From: Gibbula magus
Lineage: Eukaryota; Mollusca; Gastropoda; Trochida; Trochidae
Direction of reading: 5' to 3'
Assembly: GCA_936450465.1 (NCBI GenBank)
Contig: OW388301.1
Location: 21,619,523 to 21,683,522, forward strand
DNA length: 64,000 nucleotides
Position 1 is the stretch's first letter. Each line of letters opens with the position of its first letter. The notes under the pieces were generated by a model. That model did not search any database and had not been told where the DNA came from. It worked only from the letters and a program-made list of their open reading frames with translations. Below are positions 1 through 28,090 of this stretch, piece by piece. The position numbers were made by a program, and so were the translations under genes.

Positions 1-12
1 ACTCCAGCACAG

Positions 13-175
13 CCGTTGTACAATAAGTCGATCAATGTCCCGAGTCGGAGTTTGGAGAGAGTCTCTATCACCGGTACCAGTCTTCGTTGCTTCTCAGCGC
101 GAATTTGCCGAGATAGCGTCTGGGCTCATTATAATTGCATGCACAACAAAAGGGAAAATCTAAATATAGTCACAA
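13..175 (+). CDS. Candidate upstream exon of the FReP gene (weak)
   Basis: An open frame runs through the start of the window. It has a possible acceptor after position 12 (ccagcacag) and a possible phase-1 donor at 176 (a|gtgacg), which matches the phase-1 entry of exon A. It contains a Cys-rich stretch (SLRCFSARICRDSVWAHYNC) with a loose resemblance to the early part of PAN/apple domains, which some molluscan FReP proteins carry N-terminally. The Cys spacing is not the usual one and the splice sites are weak, so it may be chance. Confidence 0.2.
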
Positions 176-299
176 GTGACGATAAAATGATTCAGCGCAT
201 AAACAAATCAAATGTTTTGAATGAAGCCATCCTTCTTTTGTAATTGCGCATCTTTTGTAGGAAGTTGCATGTCTCTAGCACGCTCTAGGATTATTGAGA

Positions 300-968
300 C
301 CCGCATTTCAATGTTGAAAACTGCATTTTTTTTAAACACATAGATAAAAGCCAAAATTGTGCGGTACCGGTAACTTTTATAGGATAATGATCAGAACTTG
401 AATTGTTAAGCAAGTATCGGGGAACAAATTGTAATAAAGGACTGAGACATAAGTCTATATGTGAAAGAATTTTGTCCTTTCGAATATAAATCCAATATAC
501 GAACATGTAAAAAGGGTATCATATTTAAGGGCAGATAATTCAAGTTCTTGGACAAAATTCCAAATGCTTTGTTAACAATGTATTAAGCATTACAATTAGC
601 TATCATACATGCCTGTACGTATTTCCGTTAGTGAGAAGAAGATATTGAAAGACGCACACCCTCAAAATCACGAAATTTCAGTACATTTTCAGTTGTTTTC
701 GAAAGTGTCCAAATTGTTCCGTAACTATCAACATTTGTAAGATAATGCTCTGAAATGGAATTGTTGAGACAGTATCATTGAACAATTAAAATAATCACCT
801 CTGACATTACACTTTATAAATAAGTAACTTTAGATTTAGGACGAAATTAAAAAGTTGACATGTTATTGTGTTAATCATTTATTCAGCTTTAAGATGAGCT
901 ATCATACATGTATGTACGTGTTGCCGTTAGTAAGAAGAAGATTTGTTAAGGCGCACACCCTCAAAATT
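300..968. repeat. Diverged ~300-bp tandem duplication
   Basis: Two neighbouring blocks share order and sequence. Each has ccaaaattgt followed by gtaactttta/gtaactatca, then ggataatg(a)tcagaa/agataatgctctgaa, and ends in agctatcatacatg, a taagaagaaga stretch and gcgcacaccctcaaaat. The shared ends lie near 597-668 and 897-967, so the period is about 300 bp. No coding potential or known family is recognised. Confidence 0.55.
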
Positions 969-1505
969 GTAACATTTCATTTGTTATGAAATTGTGACCA
1001 GGAGTGACTGTTCGCGAGCGATGTTTTTTTAAAATTTGAAACGACCATAGTATTGTCGTACTCTCCTGAAAAAATCATGAAATTGGACCGGTAGGTTTGT
1101 GAGTCCCTTTGACGTTTGCACTATCGGCCCCAAGCGCAGTTCTATTCTACAACGAGGGCGATCACCATGTAAAGTTTGGTTGAATTTGCTTCAGCTGTTT
1201 TTGCTGAATCTTCAATAAGGAATATATCAATAAGGTTTCAGTCCCAAAGTCCCCAATAGTATTTGGATGACCGGGCTAGACGGGATGTTATTGTTCAGCA
1301 ATTAGGAGTCAATGAATGGCCATCTGTCATGGATGAGTTGACATGTATTTGAAATTACAAATAAACTTTATAAACGAAATATGCTTATTTCTAGAGCAGT
1401 TCACAGATTTGAAATTAGTAAAATTGATGTATTTATGTACATAATTTCCACTCTTTAAATATAAAGCATATAACTTGTTTACGCTCCTGAAATATGGGCT
1501 TACAG
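969..1505. other. No recognisable feature
   Basis: AT-rich sequence with no credible gene. It ends at the outer border of the copia LTR at 1506. Confidence 0.4.
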
Positions 1506-1800
1506 TGTTAATCAGTACAAGTTCTAGTCAGTTTCATCAAGAGCAGAACAAAACATGTGTGTCTTTTTTATTGGTACATCACGAAAACAGGAACATTCTC
1601 CAATTCTGGGTATATTAACACCCCCACTTGTACATTACTTATTTATGTGTGTTCATACTATTTAATGCAGTTCAATAAACTATTGAACTCTCAACACAAT
1701 TTATCACATCAATATTTTTTAAAATTGACAAATAAACTACAGCTTCTGACACTAAACTTAAAAACATACACAGTTTAACTTTCAAATATTCTTGAATAAT
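1506..1800 (-). repeat. 3' LTR of the copia element (approximate inner border)
   Basis: On the - strand this follows the Pol C-terminus and ends ...gattaaca, the CA-type end expected of an LTR (outer end at 1506). Its last ~80 bases match the + strand segment ending at 4545: both contain gtgatgtac-aataa, then tcttgatgaaac, actagaa and ttaaca. The start of the LTR near 1800 cannot be fixed by eye. Confidence 0.6.
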
Positions 1801-1879
1801 TTTCATAAAAAAATCATCTCATAAGAACATGTACAAATTTACTCAGCTTGACCTTGCTAACATATTATGTGAACATATC

Positions 1880-2410
1880 TGCAATGTTTTCCTATGTAGG
1901 TACATAAAAGAGATTTACTCTTCCACTGACAACTTCAGATCTAACAAAGTGATACCTAATATCTACGTGTTTGGATCAGTCATGGTATACTGGATTTTTG
2001 GCAAGAGCCAAAGCATCCTGATTATCTCCCTTTAGTGTGAAACACTGAAAATCTGTCTTTGAATCTAGGTCTTTAAGTAACTTTAACCAAAAGAACCCCT
2101 CCTGGGTGGCTAACGAAAAATTCATGTACTCGGCCTCACAAGAGGAAAATTCAATCTGCACATACATAGTCTACTAACATGAGATCATCCCTTGATTTTC
2201 TGAAACATAGTCCATGTTCAAATGTCCCCTTTATGTATCTAAATACATGTTTCACAGCAATGTGATGTTCACTTGTTGGCTTAGTTCTCTGGCGTTAACA
2301 CCTGTTTGTAATGTAAGCTGATGTGTATACTGCATATGTCCACAATTCCTCTGGCAATTTGTACTCCTGACACTTCCTGAAATTATTTACATGTAAATGT
2401 GTACCATTAT
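1880..2410 (-). pseudogene. Copia Pol: integrase tail fused to RNase H
   Basis: Reading from 2410 downward, YKLPEELWTYAVYTSAY is the integrase C-terminal segment. The sequence then jumps, with the whole reverse transcriptase core missing, to AVKHVFRYIKGTFEHGLCFR. The RNase H part follows: SSCEAEYMNFSLATQE, then a GDNQDALALAKNPVYHD block. Past 1976 it continues, after a small break, as SKHVDIRYHFVR and the normal copia C-terminus ENIADMFT. Motif order is diagnostic for Ty1/copia; stops, frameshifts and the internal deletion make it dead. Confidence 0.8.
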
Positions 2411-2419
2411 CACTCCTTA

Positions 2420-2790
2420 CGGACGAAACCTTACCATAGGGGGCAGAATCAGCTAAAAACTACTTTAAAGCGTTTCAGAAAATACACAAATCCGAGACCT
2501 GAATATGAATCTGTGACAGAAATTGCATACCTAAAACCTTTTATGGCAGTTGGTGTTATGGGGCCTGTTAAATCAGTGTAGACTAAAGCTAAAGGCTTTT
2601 CAGCCTTCTCACTACAAACAACATTCTTTAGTTTTACTTAGTTTGTTTAGCTTCATGCATGTTTCACATTCGAAACACTCACTTTCATACCTGAAACAAC
2701 ATGTTCAAGTTTAAACACATCATGCTGATTGCAGTGACCAAGCACTTTGTACCAGGTGTATACATCACATTCCTAACACTAACAAATTGC
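2420..2790 (-). pseudogene. Copia Pol: pre-integrase zinc domain and integrase core
   Basis: On the - strand a broken frame gives VLGHCNQHDVFKLEHVVSGM and CFECETCMK, the GAG-pre-integrase HHCC zinc module. The integrase core start VYTDLTGP follows, then SVTDSYSGLGFVYFLKRF. The two aspartates of the catalytic triad (TDLTGP, TDSYSG) are visible. Stops and a frameshift lie between the parts, and the frame ends after the second Asp region. Confidence 0.8.
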
Positions 2791-2811
2791 TAACACTGTC
2801 AATTATAAGAT

Positions 2812-2965
2812 AAATAGTTGCGTTTGTAAAATTTCCGGGATTCAGTGCTTTTCAACACACGCAAATTCAGTTTAAAACCGACGGCGTTAGCCGGAGGATT
2901 TAAACCCTGAAATGTGCAGGTGTTGAATAGGAATGAATCCCGGAAATTTACAAACGCAATTATTA
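2812..2965. repeat. Long imperfect palindrome (fold-back element)
   Basis: The arms centre near 2888. Starting at 2818, ttgcgtttgtaaaatttccg pairs with cggaaatttacaaacgcaa ending at 2959. Inner segments also pair: ggattcagtgcttttcaacac with gtgttgaataggaatgaatcc, caaattcag with ctgaaatgtg, and cagtttaaaacc with ggatttaaaccctg. A MITE or fold-back element is likely; no target duplication was identified. Confidence 0.7.
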
Positions 2966-3804
2966 ATCGATATTGTACCATGACCGTTAGTTATCAGGCG
3001 TTTTGTAACGAACTCTCTTTTTGTGTACCTATCTCTGAGTTGAAAGGACTTTGCGACTGTTCCCTTCTTGTAAGAGGTGTGGTCAGGTCAAAACAAATGT
3101 AAATATTCGGCGTACATTAGCAACACTTAAGCTCAAAGTGTCACTCAAATATGTTCACTTCACAATATCCACGTATCCTTTTAGATGGTGATGAACATTT
3201 ATCTACGACACCAACACAGTAAAAAACCTAGGAACACAAATCTTAAACTTGCCCTAATCCATTGTGACAATGACGCTAGCATTGTGACATCAAAACGGTT
3301 GATCACTATGACGTCATGCCATGGCAACGGCATTCGGTAAACACAACCGCATGGAAGAAGGCGTACATTATCTACCGTCAAATCTTACTAGTTGAAAACA
3401 TTTTAGTTACTTGAAACTAATTAATTTTGAGAGTTATTTGTGACATATAACTGCTATACACAAGTTAGAAAATGACAATGCCACCTGTTCAATTTGAGCA
3501 AGGAGCACATATTAAGAGAAATAGAAAACATATATTTTGAGTCGGGCCGAATCTTATGAACATGATGTATATGTTCGCGGTGATTAGCCCCAAGTAATTT
3601 GCGGGTATTCATTGTCATTTAACATAGGCAAATCAACCAATCAGAATCAAGGATACACCAAAATCATATTACAATACAATTGCAATCAAAGAAATACAGT
3701 CCTCCTATCTTGACAATGTTGAATTGTGTATTGTCCATTGTGATCATATGTGAACCGTCAGGTTCAAAAGCGATTGTTACACCTTTAATTCTCTGTCGCT
3801 GCTC
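2966..3804. other. No recognisable gene between copia parts
   Basis: Unassigned sequence separating the copia protease region from its integrase region. One short opposite-strand frame at 3199-3381 has no family features. Confidence 0.35.
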
Positions 3805-4362
3805 TCAAAGAGAATATGTTATGCGGGAACGAGGGAATACACAAGGCCCTCTGTACTGTCGACTTAAAATGTCTGCCACTCCTCGCGCTTGGTCCACTCC
3901 ACTGGAACGTTTTCCATCAGCTAGTTCGATGAAATATTCATCAGCTCTGAACGAACTGTCGAAAGATATGAATAAAGATTTGTCCTTGATTATATGGGTC
4001 GTAGCCCCACAATCAACCAAAATACTATCCTTCAAAGACTTCAGGTTGAACACTGGTTCTGTTTACACTTTGAAGGCAAAACAATGTTCTGGTGCTGGTT
4101 CACTAACTCTCTTCACATCCAAATTTTACCGCTTTCAGTATGCTGTCGCAGTATGTCCATACATCTTACAAATCTTGCAAAATCTCTGTCCAGAAAACTT
4201 ATTTCCACTTTGCCCTTTGCCCTTGCCAATAACACTGCCTTGCCATGTGTCCAAATTGGTTGCCAGGAGAGCAGCAATAGAACATTGCATCCAATGCATA
4301 CTTACAAAACCAAATGCGAAACTATTCAATAACATTGCATTACTGTATGTTAATATATCCAA
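3805..4362 (-). pseudogene. Copia Gag zinc knuckle and protease
   Basis: On the - strand, 4362-4135 ends in FCKICKMYGHTATAY, a CCHC knuckle (C-x2-C-x4-H-x4-C) whose last Cys is replaced by Tyr. After a stop, 4053-3805 carries the retropepsin start SILVDCGATTHI, with DCGA in place of the usual D-S/T-G-A, and the flanking IELADGKR. Gag knuckle followed by protease is the normal copia order. The downstream Pol is separated by about 1 kb of unrelated DNA that contains a palindrome. The 234-aa open frame on the + strand over this region is antisense. Confidence 0.75.
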
Positions 4363-4389
4363 AATTGAAGAATCTGAAAAATAATATTT

Positions 4390-4545
4390 TGTTTCACTTT
4401 TATATCATAAAGCTACTTGTTTGCTTGTCGAACGTTTCTGTTTTTGTGATGTACAAATAACCGGATATCAATAAATACATGCGTGATGGATTCCGCCATT
4501 TCTTGTTCTCTTGATGAAACCAACTAGAATTTATATTAATTAACA
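4390..4545 (+). repeat. Copia LTR end in + orientation (left border approximate)
   Basis: The last ~90 bases, ending taaca at 4545, match the 3' LTR end at 1506-1600 in reverse orientation (shared gtgatgtac, cttgatgaaac, actagaa). It is followed directly by a copia-type primer site and a Gag start, so it is the 5' LTR end of a + strand piece. Confidence 0.6.
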
Positions 4546-4546
4546 G

Positions 4547-4560
4547 CTTATGGGCCCAGT
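4547..4560 (+). promoter_or_regulatory. Copia primer-binding site (half-tRNA-iMet type)
   Basis: The segment cttatgggcccagt begins two bases after the LTR end. It resembles the TGGGCCCAG type of primer site used by copia elements, which pairs with an internal fragment of initiator tRNA-Met. Assignment rests on position and sequence. Confidence 0.6.
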
Positions 4561-4572
4561 TATGTGGTTAAG

Positions 4573-4680
4573 ATGAGTTCTAAGTTTGACAGATTAGAAT
4601 TCGATGGTGATGAACGCAAATACGAGCAGTGGGAGATAAACATTTTTGGTTATTTGAAACTGAAGAAAAACGTCCCCTAG
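4573..4680 (+). pseudogene. N-terminus of copia Gag, truncated
   Basis: The ATG at 4573 opens a 35-codon frame beginning MSSKFDRLEFDGDERKYEQW and continuing with an IFGYLKLKK segment, the standard start of animal copia Gag proteins. A stop at 4678-4680 and loss of similarity follow at once. It lies 12 bases after the primer site. The rest of Gag-Pol nearby is on the opposite strand, so an inversion or two separate insertions must be invoked. Confidence 0.7.
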
Positions 4681-5667
4681 TTTGGAGTATGGAGATAAGA
4701 GACCTATAAGATTGTGACCTCGAGCTCATACCATAGAGACATACGTTTCACCAAGTCAAATTTCATTGTGTTTTCTTTAATAATACATGTGTAATAACAA
4801 GATGAAAATTGATATAAACAATAATCTGGGTTTGCATTTCTTTTTTGAGAGAGTGTATCCTTTACATCGTGATTACATTGTTATATCCTTATTACTGTCT
4901 AAAATATTTTATTCAATTTTGATTTTTTACAAACAATTATTATATTTAAAAATACAAAGTATCATCCCTCGACGTTTATTCCAATAAAAACTTTGCACTG
5001 ATCGATATTAAACATTTTTAAATCTAAAGAGGTCGCCGTAGAATAACAATGGTGCGTACACTTCCAGTATGTAGAGATACTGGAAGATTTGATGGCCTAA
5101 TTTTTTCCCGAGATAAACTTGATTAACAGAAACACCTTAATTTGATTGTGAAAGGGATTGGCAACAAGTTCTCCTGCTCCTGTGGTATATAAAATAACGT
5201 TCAATTAATTTAAATTTAAAATATTTTAAAAGAAATGTGATGCATTTGTTAATGGCACGACTGCAATGACATATATCTGCAGTAATTTAAATGAATTACA
5301 CTGTCGGTCAAAAGAAACGCCTACAAGATATCTCATCAGATTTCAATCAAAACTATAAAGAACAGGTCACCAATATCATAGCGTTATGAATTTGCACCGT
5401 TCTGCTCATGTCACAAAAGAATGGCGATTGTTGAAATGTGACAACAGAATTGTTCAGTTTTCGTTCATTGATTGGTCAAAAAACATTTGAAACATATTTT
5501 CAAAGCTTTCAAAGCTAATTACTGAAATATTTTTTTCTGATTTAAGGCAATCCTTTAAAACATTTATCGTTAAGCAAAATTGGAGAAAAAAACATGCAAT
5601 TAAGGGAATTAATAGGGTATTATCATCATTATTAGTAGTAGTGTTATCATAAAAGCTTAATTTACAG
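4681..5667. other. No recognisable gene; upstream intron of FReP
   Basis: AT-rich DNA between the truncated copia Gag and FReP exon A. A tcggtcaaaagaaacgcc motif at about 5304 looks like a transposon end but has no partner that I could find. Confidence 0.35.
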
Positions 5668-24887
<19,220 letters not shown>

Positions 24888-25509
24888 AGTGCAGCCCTGA
24901 AACCGACATCCTATAATCCGACAGTTCATCTTAGCCACGTTAATGTGTTCTGTTTAATGTTGAATCATCCTGTTCCATTAGGGAATTTGTATACACAAGT
25001 CTACTGCAAGCTCCTGATTGTGACAGCAGATTTTTTGTGGTATCGCGATATGAACAACCTTATCTCGATGGGGCATGAGGGTCTCGAATGCAATCTGGTC
25101 AAATTAAACTGTTTTCCGAGGAATACAAGTAATCAATTCATGTCGTTCTGGTATCGCCTCTCTTTGTCATAGTCCTTATGAGGGAATTTATAGAACCAGT
25201 TCCTATCCTATGAAATGTTAAAGATTGTATTCCTTAGAGCAGGGTCAATTTTAATCAGGCTGGTTTCCTCTAAAACCACCAATTTGCCTGATGTCAAGGT
25301 ATGCTTGTAATGACATTAACTGTCCAAAGCGTATCCAATGTTCGATTTTTCTATTACATTATGTTAGGATTTCAATTATTGTCATAATGTTCTATGTGAG
25401 GTGCTCTTATTTATCATGGTCATGTAAATTAACTTCCTACACACAGAATAACGATGTGAATTCTAAAATATGTTTTAAAGACCATCTTAAAAAGTAGCTA
25501 TACAATAAA
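24888..25509 (+). other. Probable 3' UTR of the FReP gene
   Basis: No further coding signal follows the stop. The first canonical AATAAA downstream is at 25504-25509, immediately before or overlapping a TIR element that begins near 25507. If it is used, the 3' UTR would be about 620 nt. Around 25244-25263 there is a scrap resembling the end of the CAGTCTGA MITE family (tcaattttaatcaggctg). The UTR assignment is inferred from position only. Confidence 0.35.
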
Positions 25510-26013
25510 GGCGTAGTAGCACGTTTTTTTTGCATAATATGTTTTCTCAAATGTGCCATTAATTAAAAACACTTTATGAAATATATTGATCTGTTAATTG
25601 GTAAAATACTTCTTTACATGATCCAACAAGCCATATCAATAGAAAACTGTTATCCGTATTCAACGAAAATGTTGCAACATATAAAGCAGTAGTGGTGTGG
25701 AACTCTTCAGTAGGTCTAGATATGTGAGTCTCATGAGAATTTTAGGAGTTCAGATAGAAAGATGGTTGACCATTCAATCATTGTGTACAATATTTAAAAC
25801 TCAACTCTTCTCTCTTAATGTATTGCTACATCAGTCAGACCATTGAATAATAATGATAATAATGATTTTAATGTGAACCATGTACAAGTACATTCGTTTT
25901 AGATCTCTTCTTAATGATTTAGGATTATTATGTAACTATTGGAAACACTTACTTATATTTCTATGAGAGCACTTTATTTCAGAACGAAAATCGTGCTACA
26001 ACGCCTTTAAGAC
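25507..26013. mobile_element. TAGCACG-family MITE, copy 2
   Basis: Bounded by aaaggcgtagtagcacgttt and its inverse ...cgtgctacaacgcctttaa, about 505 bp. No coding capacity. The left end overlaps the presumed FReP polyadenylation signal. Confidence 0.65.
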
Positions 26014-26230
26014 TAAGGGTCTGCAAACTTCGAGATAGGCAAGTCGAGCAGCAATAAAGGAAGTGGAAGAGAATTATTTTGGAACTTTTGCATAATTAGA
26101 TAATATTTTGGCATGGTTAACAAAGAACGGAATAAATGACATTAGAACTGAAGTTGAGGAATGCATGATGAATGGGGGCAAAAACAGTTGGGGGTCTTAA
26201 TATAATCTCCCATATTACACAATCAATGTA

Positions 26231-26535
26231 TTAAAGGAGCAGTAGCACGTTTTTACGCTGAAATAAGTCGATGAAATGATTTTGAACAATAATGTCACCA
26301 ACAGTTAAAACATGCAAATCCTTTTTGTCATTCGAAATAATAAAATATGTTCACAATAAAATGGCCGCCATGCAATTTTTGTTTTAAGCGTAACACCGTG
26401 ATAACCACTATGGATAATTGGTTCGTGTAATAAGATGTTTTACCCTCTAAAGTTAATATAAATGTTAAAGCTATCATTATAAATGGGAAATTTGAAAACA
26501 TAAAATTTGCAAAAAACGTGCTTATGCCCCTTTAA
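26231..26535. mobile_element. TAGCACG-family MITE, copy 3
   Basis: About 305 bp bounded by ttaaaggagcagtagcacgt and acgtgcttatgcccctttaa. The internal part (atggccgccatgcaattttt, ttaccctctaaagtta) recurs reversed at 41611-41998. Confidence 0.75.
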
Positions 26536-27690
26536 GTAGTCAGGGATTAAAATACTCTGGTGGGGCATTCATATATATTCGCATAAATAATAGTCTCTGT
26601 AAAAGTGTCCCTTCCCTACTTTAAATGTCACCTCACTATCTTGTTATCAAAATGTTGTCATTATCAAATTTACCTAAACAATGTACATCGTTTTCCTTGT
26701 ACATATTGCAGTCATGCATAATCTGACGACTCATTGATGTCGTGGGACGTCTAACGACAGCGTTTGGAATGTTTCCAATTCGTTCTGTAGAAATTGTTTC
26801 AAGTGCCTCAGGTTTGTGGAAGGGTTTATTCTCTTCCTTACCCCTGTCAAACTGGGCATGCGTTCTCAAGGTGTTCCCAATGAGTTTATTACCATTTAGA
26901 AGTCCACATAAATCATGATGGTTAGAGAGAGACAAGGCTTGTCATTATGATGGTGTCTGTCGTATAGGCAATAGACTAATGATTAGTTTGAACGCAAATC
27001 TACCACTGATCACCGCGTCTGCTTAGTGGGGTATTTGTAAGCATATTATACACGTTGTAGGAACCCAGTAAGAAGGTAGAACGAACTTGGTGAACTTGGT
27101 GTACACTCACAGAGCGCAATAGCAACGTAGTAAGAACAAATATGAAAATCCACAAGGAACGCACATGGTTGTATTGAGACCGTGGTAGTTGAAAGGAGTT
27201 AAAAGCTTCTTGATGTGAATGGAACAATGCTTTTTGGGGTTCAGATGGCGTTTTGAATGAAAAAGGTCGTTTTTAAGTACAGAACAAACGCAGTGCAGTG
27301 TAGTGTAGCAAGGGGATAATGTGTCTCCCTGGCCTACAGTCCAACAAGTATATAGACAAGAGATCAGTGGAACGTGACGGCAAGCGCTTCGTTGAGGTTG
27401 AACATTGTTGTTCAAAAACAAGATACAATGCTGTTGAATGTGTAGGGGCGTTATTGTGCTGTTGTTGGAAGATTGACCACAGTCGATATATCATTGTACA
27501 GTCAACAAAAACGAATGGCGACTACTGTTTTTCATGAATACCACCCCGAATACACACGTTCCTGACGGCTCTAAACATGGAAGTAGTAGAAATGCCATAG
27601 TAACTTCTATTAACGAATAGAACGACCCTATCGCTAGAAATCGCAAGAGCACCTGTTAATGTGGTCGTCACACATTGACGGAGCTAACAT
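26536..27690. other. No recognisable gene; possibly LTR-like 27000-27540
   Basis: Several short frames exist on both strands but none carries family motifs. The 27.0-27.5 kb segment has the GC balance of an old LTR, but no paired copy or primer site is visible. Confidence 0.3.
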
Positions 27691-28090
27691 CCCGGACATC
27701 ATACGAATGTCAATAATTTACAATTTTGTCGACTTCGGCTCTAAATCGCCGCTCTAAATCGCGTGATCGCCTTGTGTCATTGTATGACCATCTTCGGGGT
27801 TTCTTGGGGTCAGGGAACATCTTCGTATGTGATCTAATATTTTTTGTCATGTCAAAAAATTTCCCGATGGTCACACGAACATATCCCTTCGTGTACCTTT
27901 CCTGTAGACATCGGGTCCATCGCATGGTCATCGTGTAAACATCGTGTAACCATCGAATAATATTTGCATTAACTTCGGCTCAAAGGGCACTCGACGCTCA
28001 TGCGAATGCTGATGATGGTCTACTAGATGGTTACACGATGTAGTGAGACCCTCGTGTTACCCTCGTGTTACCCTCGCGTTGCCAATTATT
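27691..28090. repeat. Patch of short CATCGTGTAACC-type repeats with inverted copy
   Basis: Contains catcgtgtaaac and catcgtgtaaccat at 27930-27953, the exact reverse complement atggttacacgatg at 28027-28040, cctcgtgttac repeated at 28050-28078, and acttcggctc(t/a)aa at 27732 and 27972. It looks like the end region of an unidentified DNA transposon. Confidence 0.45.

Noticed and set aside
3305..3325. CRE-like tgacgtca palindrome as a promoter element
   Set aside because: The same word occurs in several repeats (about 31545, 31570, 36555) without adjacent genes, so it carries little weight.
3680..4384. 234-codon + strand frame, the longest non-satellite + frame in the left part
   Set aside because: It is antisense to the copia Gag/protease region, whose motifs lie on the - strand.
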